Below are positions 58,287-64,000 of a stretch of 64,000 nt of DNA, piece by piece (within the stretch, counting starts at the first letter, position 1; every line of letters begins with the position of its first letter). This DNA is from Billgrantia tianxiuensis. GTDB taxonomy: Bacteria > Pseudomonadota > Gammaproteobacteria > Pseudomonadales > Halomonadaceae. The notes under the pieces were generated by a model that was not told where the DNA came from, did no database searches, and saw only the letters and a list, made by a program, of their open reading frames with translations. The position numbers were made by a program, and so were the translations under genes. The stretch lies in NCBI RefSeq assembly GCF_009834345.1, contig NZ_CP035042.1:3472001-3536000 (forward strand), given 5' to 3'.

Positions 58287-60217
58287 TCACTGCCCCGCAG
58301 GAACAGCCGATCGAGCTGCTTGAGCGACATTTCAGTCCAGGTCGGCCTGCCATGGTTGCACTGGCCACTCCGCTCGGTGCGCTCCATGTCGCGCAGCAAC
58401 ACATTCATCTCGGCCGTGGTCAGGCGCCGATTGGCACGCACGCTGCCGTGACAAGCCATGGTCGCCAGCAGCTCATTGATATGAGCTTCCAGGCGGTCGG
58501 AGCGGCCATAGCGTTCCAGGTCGCCGAGCATATCGCGAATCAGCGGCTCGACGTCGGCATCGACCAGCAGCGTCGGTACCTGGCGCACCAGCAGGGTCTC
58601 GGGACCCGCCACGTCGAGTTCCACCCCCAACCGGGCGAAGGCCTCACGCTCGGCCTCGGCGGTCGCTACCTCGGCGTGACTGGCCGCCATCGACACCGGC
58701 ACCAGCAGCGGCTGCGCCTCGAGCGCGCCGCCATGCACCTGAGCCTTCATGCGCTCGTAGACGATGCGCTCGTGAGCGGCGTGCATGTCGACGATGATCA
58801 TGCCCTGCGCGGTCTGGGAAATAATGTAGATGCCGTGCAATTGGGCGATGGCAAAGCCCAGCGGCGGGATACCGCTGCCTTCCTCCGCGGCGGGCAGCGC
58901 CGGTGACTCCACCTTGGCCGGGAACGCCGCTGGTGGAGGTGGCGCCACGGCGCCAGCAATCTCGTCGCCGGCTGCTTGCGGTGTCAGCAGACGCTCTTCA
59001 TGCTCGGGATGCAGCGCACGGTAGCCGCTCATGAAGGCGCGCACACGATCGGCCGTGACCCGCTCGGACGAGTCGCCGGACGGATGCAGGGCGATGGGCT
59101 GCTGCTGCCAGCGCGCCGCGGGCTCCCGCACTGCGCTGCTGTCGGGATTCTTCTCCTCGGCCATGTCGCCGGCTTGCGCTTCGCGCTCGGCCGGACGCGC
59201 CTCGGCCAGTGCACGATGCAGGCTGGAAAAGAGGAAGTCGTGCACCAGGCGGCCGTCGCGAAAGCGTACCTCGTGCTTGGTGGGATGAACGTTAACGTCC
59301 ACCACCATGGGGTCGACCTCGAGATAGAGCACGAACACCGGATGCCGGCCATGGAACAATACGTCGCGGTAGGCCTGACGGATGGCATGCGCCACCAGCC
59401 GGTCGCGAACCACGCGACCGTTGACAAAAAAGTACTGCTGGTCGGCCTGGGCCCGGGAGTGGGTGGGCAAGCCTACCCAGCCCCATAGGCGCAGGCCGCC
59501 GACGGCAAGATCGAGATGCAGGGCATTGTCGAGGAAACCCTTGCCCAGCAGCGCCGCAATACGCCGCTCGCGGCGAGCCGGATCGTCGCCCGCCGGCAGC
59601 TGTTGCACTGTCTTCTGGTTGTGGCGCAGCACCCAGGCGATATCGAAGCGCGACAGCGCCAGGCGGCGAAAGGTCTCCTCCACGTGGCCATACTCGGTCT
59701 TCTCGGTACGCAGGAACTTGCGCCGAGCCGGCGTATTGAAGAACAAGTCGCGCACCGTGACCGAGGTGCCGCGAGGATGCGGCGCAGGACTGACGCGAGG
59801 CTCCATCTGGCGACCTTCGGCCACCACGCGCCAGCCGCTGCGCGGATCGTCGTCGACGTTGGCGACGAGTTCGAGGCGCGACACCGAGCTGATCGAGGCC
59901 AAGGCCTCGCCGCGGAAACCGAGGCTCGCCACGCCCTCCAGATCCTCCAGCGAAGCGATCTTGCTGGTGGCATGGCGTGACAGTGCCAGCGGCAGGTCGT
60001 CCTCGGCGATGCCGCTACCGTCGTCGCGCACGCGGATCAGCCGGGCGCCACCCGCCTCGAGCTCCACCTCGATACGAGTGCTGCCCGCATCGATGGCATT
60101 CTCGACCAGTTCCTTGACCACCGAGGCCGGCCGCTCCACCACCTCGCCGGCTGCGATCTGGTTGGCCAGACGGGGATCGAGGACGCGGATGCGGCGGGCT
60201 TCTTCGACGACTGTCAT
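58287..60217 (-). CDS. mutL: DNA mismatch repair protein MutL, probable frameshift at the very end
   Basis: A GHKL ATPase N-terminus ([38 protein letters not shown]) and a C-terminal dimerisation domain with [20 protein letters not shown] and CNHGRPT. As read, the frame runs 32 residues past LFLRG into miaA, ending at 58190. One extra base in the CCCC run 58293-58296 gives the family-typical end FLRGQ and a stop at 58287, for 643 residues. DMHAxxExxxxE resembles the endonuclease motif of nicking MutLs with Met in place of Gln. Overlaps amiB by 4 nt. Confidence 0.92.
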
Positions 60218-61697
60218 GAGCGGGGAATCCGTAGTACCTGTCCGACGCGGATCACGTCGCCATTGAGTTCATTGGCCTGCTTGAGCTGCGCCACCGGCAC
60301 GCCATGTCTGGCGGCGATCTGCGACAGGGTGTCGCCCGGCTGGATACGGTACTCGTTGCCGGAGGGCGTGCGCTGGTTGTCGCGCTGCCAGGCAAGCAGG
60401 CTGGCTGGCGGCGGGTTGGTGCGGAAGTGAGAGCGTATTCCCGAGAAGATCGATTCCGCCAACCGCTGCTGATGGCCTGAGTCGCGCAGGCGACGCTCCT
60501 CGTCGGGGTTGGAGATGAACCCCGTCTCGATCAGCAGCGAGGGGATGTCGGGCGACTTCAAGACCATGAAGCCGGCCTGCTCCACCCGCGATTTGTGCAG
60601 GCGGTTGACCCGCCCCAACTGGTCGAGCACCTGCCCCCGATGGCCAGGGAATCGTTGAGGGTGGCGGTCATGGTCAGGTCGAGCAGCACGCCGCGCAGCA
60701 CCTCGTCCTTGTCGTTGAGCGAGAGGTTGCCGTCCACGCCGCCGATCAGGTCGGCCTGGTTCTCGCTGGCCGCCAGCCACTGGGCGGTCTCCGACGTGGC
60801 ACCACGCTGGGACAGGGCATAGACGGAGCTGCCGTTGGGGCGCGGGCTGTTGAAGGCATCGGCATGGATGGAGACGAAGAAGTCAGCCTTCTGCTCCCGG
60901 GCAATACGGGTACGCTGGCGCAGCCCGATATAATAATCACCATCACGGATCATCACCGCGCGGAAGCCTTCGGTATCGTCGACCAGGCGCTGCAGGCGAC
61001 GGCTGATCTCCATCACCACGTCCTTCTCCCGGGTACCACTGGGGCCGATGGCGCCGGGGTCTTCGCCGCCATGGCCGGGATCGATGGCGATGATGATGTC
61101 GCGGCGCGGATGCGGTGCCGCCGGCTGCTGTGCCACCACCTCGGGATCGATGCGCGGTGCATCCGCCTCGGCGGCTCCGCTGCGATGCCGATTGGCGGCG
61201 ATTTCCTGCTCGCGAATCATCGCCTCGATCGGATCGATGGGGTTCTGCACCGCGCTCTCGCCGGGATACTCCATGTCCACTACCAGGCGGTGGCCGTACT
61301 GGTCGTTGGGCGGCAGGGTGAAGTGACGCGGCTCAACCTCGCGCGAGAGCTCCAGCACCACCCGCAACCCGCCACCATCACGCGCGCCACTGCGCACGGC
61401 GGTGATGGCGCTGCCATCCAGATTGAGACTCGCCAGGTCGGTGTTGAGGCGACTCTGGTCGAGATCGATCACCAGGCGCCGCGGGCCGTCCAGGGTGAAG
61501 ACGTTGGCTTCGGCGTGGGTGGAGAGGTCGAACACCAGGCGCGCATGGTCCGGCGCCGCCCACAGGCGAATGTTATCGACCTCGGCCGCCTGGGCAGGCA
61601 GGGTAAAACAGAGCAACAACAGCAATACCAGGCAGCTGCGCCAAAGGTCGGCCAGCTCACCGCTACGGAGCCTGGACAGGAAGCGGGATCTCATCAC
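60214..61697 (-). CDS. amiB: N-acetylmuramoyl-L-alanine amidase with AMIN and LysM domains, one frameshift
   Basis: About 494 residues when joined at CCCCC 60634-60638 (one base short). Signal peptide to about [12 protein letters not shown] domain ([18 protein letters not shown]), zinc amidase_3 domain ([35 protein letters not shown]) and a C-terminal LysM domain ([18 protein letters not shown]). It cleaves septal peptidoglycan for daughter separation. Within nnr-tsaE-amiB-mutL, each start overlapping the previous stop. Confidence 0.93.
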
Positions 61698-62194
61698 GGC
61701 GTTTCACGCTCTTCATTACTGATCATGTCGGCCATATCGGCATCCCGGGCCAGGGTATGCAGTACTGTTCGGCCATGCTCGGTATGTGCCTCGAGCAATG
61801 CCTCGCGACCGCTCTCGCACAGCGACAGGACGACGGCCACATCAGGTGGTGGCAGCCAGCCTTCGCCCCGGCTCGGCCATTCGACGATACACAGGGCGTC
61901 GGCGGCGAAGAGGTCCCGGCCACCGATGAACTCCAGCTCCTCCGGGTCGCCCAGGCGGTAGAGATCGAAGTGGTAGACCTGCCGCTCGCCGAGTTCGTAG
62001 GGCTCGACCAGCGTATAGGTCGGACTCTTGACCGCGCCGGCATGTCCCAGGGCGCGCAGGATGCCACGGGTCAAGGTGGTCTTGCCTGCCCCCAGCTCTC
62101 CTTCGAGATAAATGCGCCCTCGCCCCTCGAGAGCCTTGCCCAGGCGCTGCCCGAAGACGACCTGGCGTTCTTCGTCGACGAGTCGTATGCGCAT
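61694..62194 (-). CDS. tsaE: tRNA threonylcarbamoyladenosine biosynthesis protein TsaE
   Basis: A 166-residue P-loop ATPase (LEGELGAGKTTLTRGIL, SPTYTLVEPYE, HFDLYRLGDPEELEFIG) of the TsaBDE complex that makes t6A37 in ANN-decoding tRNAs. Start at 62194 (MRIRLVDEERQ) fits the family and shares its A with the nnr stop; a longer frame is inside nnr and is rejected. Confidence 0.94.
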   Translation of the reverse strand: MRIRLVDEERQVVFGQRLGKALEGRGRIYLEGELGAGKTTLTRGILRALGHAGAVKSPTYTLVEPYELGERQVYHFDLYRLGDPEELEFIGGRDLFAADALCIVEWPSRGEGWLPPPDVAVVLSLCESGREALLEAHTEHGRTVLHTLARDADMADMISNEERETP

Positions 62195-63738
62195 CAATGG
62201 CCCCCTGCCAGCAAATGAAGCCCCGGCTCGAAACCGGGGTTGACAATGACTCGGGCATAGGATGCCAGATCGGCAGCCAGCAGGCCACGCTCGCCCGCGT
62301 CGCGCACCGCCATGTCCGCCGCCATGGCGTGCACCATGACACCCAGCCGGGCTGCCGTCTCGAGAGGCAGCCCCTGGGCCAGCAGCGCCCCGAGGATGCC
62401 CGACAGCACATCGCCCATACCGCCGGAAGCCATGCCCGGGTTGCCGTAGGGACACACCGCCATACCCGCCGGGCCCGCCACCAGGCTGCCGGCGCCCTTC
62501 AGCACGACCACGCCACCGCGGCTTTGCTGCAGTTCGCGTGCCGCCGCGGGCCGGTCGGCCTCCACCTCCGCCGCGCTGCAGCCCAGCAGCCGCCCGGCCT
62601 CACCGGGATGCGGCGTGAGGACCCAGTCGTCGCGCCGCAGCCCCGGGAAGCGCGCCGCCAGCAGATTGAGACCGTCGGCGTCCACCACCAGCGGCTTCGA
62701 CTCGGCCAGTGCCGCCTGCAGCATGCCTTGCCCCCAGGCGCCCTGCCCCAATCCGGGGCCGACCACCAGCACATCGGCCTTGCTGGGAAGCTCGCCAAGC
62801 TCGGCGGCCCCGCGCAAGCCGTGCACCATCACCTCGGGCCGGTAGGTGAGGCAGGCCGTGACATGTTCCGGCGCCGTGGCCAGGCTGATCTTGCCGGCGC
62901 CCAGACGCGCCGCCGCCTCGCTGGCGAGCAGCGCTGCACCACCGAAGCCCGGCGCCCCACCCAGTACCAGCACGTGCCCCATGCCACCCTTGTGGGCATC
63001 GCGCGAGCGGGGCGGCAGCCACACCTCGAGCAAGACCTTGTCCAACAGCTCGGCGGCCGGCGCCAGATCGGCATGGCGCCGCGCATCGACGCCCAAGGCG
63101 CGAAAGTGGACCTCGCCGGTACGTGCGGGAGCGCGCCCGGTGTGGAGGCCGACCTTGTCGCCGATGAAGGTCACCGTACGTGTCGCACGTACCGCCACGC
63201 CGAGCTCCGCCCCGGTATCGGCGGCCAGTCCCGACGGGATGTCGATGGCCAGCACCGGCAGGCCGCTGGCATTGACGGCCTCGATGGCCTCGCGGAACTC
63301 GCCGCGCACGTCGCCGGTGAGGCCGGTACCGAGCATGGCGTCGACGATCACTTCGCCTGAAAACTCGATCCCCTTGCGCCATGGCTCGAGACCTACGCCT
63401 GCAGCGGTAGCCATTTCAGCTGCTCGCGCCGCATCGCCCTCGAGCGTCTTCGGCGGCTTCAGCGCAATGCGCTGCACCTCAACGCCCGCCACTGCCGCCA
63501 GCGCGGCCAGCACGTGGCCATCGCCGCCGTTGTTGCCACCGCCACACAGCACGCTGACGCGCTTCACCCCGGGCCAGCCCGCCCTGAGACTCTGCCAGGC
63601 CGCCGTGGCCGCCCGCTGCATCAGCGCGAAGCCTTCGATCCCGGCGGCGATGGTGCGCCGATCGAGTTCGCGGACCTGATCGGCACGGTACAGTGGGCGC
63701 AGCGCCACCTGTTCTTGATCGGAACGATTGCCAGACAT
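62194..63738 (-). CDS. nnr: Bifunctional NAD(P)H-hydrate repair enzyme
   Basis: A 514-residue fusion. The N-terminal YjeF-type epimerase (VSVLCGGGNNGGDGHVLA, DAMLGTGLTGDVRG, AIDIPSGLAADTG) and the C-terminal ADP-dependent dehydratase (GMGHVLVLGGAPGFGGAALLAS, VVGPGLGQG, GNPGMASGGMGDVLSGI) together repair hydrated NADH/NADPH. Start at 63738 with GGGAG upstream. First gene of the minus-strand run, divergent from queG across 100 bp. Confidence 0.95.
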   Translation of the reverse strand: MSGNRSDQEQVALRPLYRADQVRELDRRTIAAGIEGFALMQRAATAAWQSLRAGWPGVKRVSVLCGGGNNGGDGHVLAALAAVAGVEVQRIALKPPKTLEGDAARAAEMATAAGVGLEPWRKGIEFSGEVIVDAMLGTGLTGDVRGEFREAIEAVNASGLPVLAIDIPSGLAADTGAELGVAVRATRTVTFIGDKVGLHTGRAPARTGEVHFRALGVDARRHADLAPAAELLDKVLLEVWLPPRSRDAHKGGMGHVLVLGGAPGFGGAALLASEAAARLGAGKISLATAPEHVTACLTYRPEVMVHGLRGAAELGELPSKADVLVVGPGLGQGAWGQGMLQAALAESKPLVVDADGLNLLAARFPGLRRDDWVLTPHPGEAGRLLGCSAAEVEADRPAAARELQQSRGGVVVLKGAGSLVAGPAGMAVCPYGNPGMASGGMGDVLSGILGALLAQGLPLETAARLGVMVHAMAADMAVRDAGERGLLAADLASYARVIVNPGFEPGLHLLAGGH

Positions 63739-63838
63739 CCGGTGTCTCCCTGCCAGCATTGCTTTATCATGGGAGTTTAAGCGTCACGTCGCCGACGCCA
63801 ATCCCCTCGCTGTGTTTTTGCCCGGTTTTTTCTCGATC

Positions 63839-64000
63839 ATGACTCTCCCCGTGACCCTGGACGACAACGCGCTGGTCGAGCTGGCCGCCACCATCAAGAC
63901 CTGGGGCCGTGAGCTCGGCTTCCAGCAGGTGGGCATCGCCGACGTCGACCTGGCCGAGGACGAGCTGCATCTGCAGCGCTGGCTCGATGCCGGCTACCAC
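63839..64000 (+). CDS. queG: Epoxyqueuosine reductase, N-terminal part only
   Basis: The last 162 bases encode 54 residues from an ATG at 63839: MTLPVTLDDNALVELAATIK..., with GRELGFQQVGIADVDL and LHLQRWLDAGYH, the QueG opening. QueG is the cobalamin- and iron-sulfur-dependent enzyme of the last queuosine step. It runs off the window end. Divergent to nnr, the standard neighbour. Confidence 0.85.
   Translation, partial: MTLPVTLDDNALVELAATIKTWGRELGFQQVGIADVDLAEDELHLQRWLDAGYH

Overview
This is a GC-rich, gene-dense chromosomal window from a gammaproteobacterium, most likely a Halomonas-like member of the Halomonadaceae. That placement is an inference. It rests on the gene orders phoH-ybeY-corC-lnt and nnr-tsaE-amiB-mutL-miaA-hfq-hflX-hflK-hflC-hisZ-purA, a class I PHA synthase with a phasin, pntAB, and the presence of hisZ. 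No tRNA, rRNA, CRISPR array, prophage or insertion sequence was seen.

Layout. 1-3.95 kb: phoH (cut by the window edge), ybeY, corC and lnt. 4-7 kb: a polyhydroxyalkanoate cluster (phaC, phasin, a DUF6489 protein) with a long stem-loop between phasin and synthase. 7.1-15.4 kb: aroC, prmB, smrB, three hydrolases, a permease with a tiny membrane protein ahead of it, sixA and gpsA. 15.4-20.7 kb: pntAB and htpG, the latter behind a near-perfect sigma-32 promoter. 20.7-28.6 kb: two hotdog thioesterases, slt, a LysE-type exporter, a cold-shock gene, a repeat-bearing lipoprotein, and an M48 protease with LemA. 28.8-31.3 kb: a DUF1538 membrane protein, a PII-like protein, a CBS protein and a small membrane protein. 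31.5-38.2 kb: pepN, ybaN, hsp20 (second heat-shock-type promoter), yajQ, and a divergent GNAT/RimK-type pair. 38.2-50.5 kb: a one-directional exopolysaccharide locus. 50.6-64 kb: the conserved purA-to-nnr block, ending in the start of queG.

The most interesting region is 38.2-50.5 kb. It resembles the core of alginate biosynthesis: an Alg8-like synthase, an Alg44-like PilZ/membrane-fusion co-polymerase, an AlgK-like Sel1 lipoprotein and AlgL-like PL5 lyases. However, the alginate-specific genes (GDP-mannose dehydrogenase, epimerase, acetylation genes, porin) are absent, and a UDP-glucose 6-dehydrogenase sits where algD would be. Two PL14-like/PL5 lyase pairs flank the Sel1 gene. I propose a c-di-GMP-controlled, synthase-dependent system making a glucuronic-acid polymer rather than alginate. 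Its 360-bp leader carries a near-perfect inverted pair of 18-bp sites, 64 bp centre to centre.

Many reading frames are broken by a one-base shortfall in a G or C run (corC twice, aroC, an alpha/beta hydrolase, DUF1538 twice, a small membrane protein, ybaN, both PL5 genes, the Sel1 gene, one PL14 gene, the mutL end, amiB). Restoring the base restores family-typical proteins, so these look like sequencing or assembly errors and not pseudogenes. Coordinates for those genes span the reconstructed reading frame.
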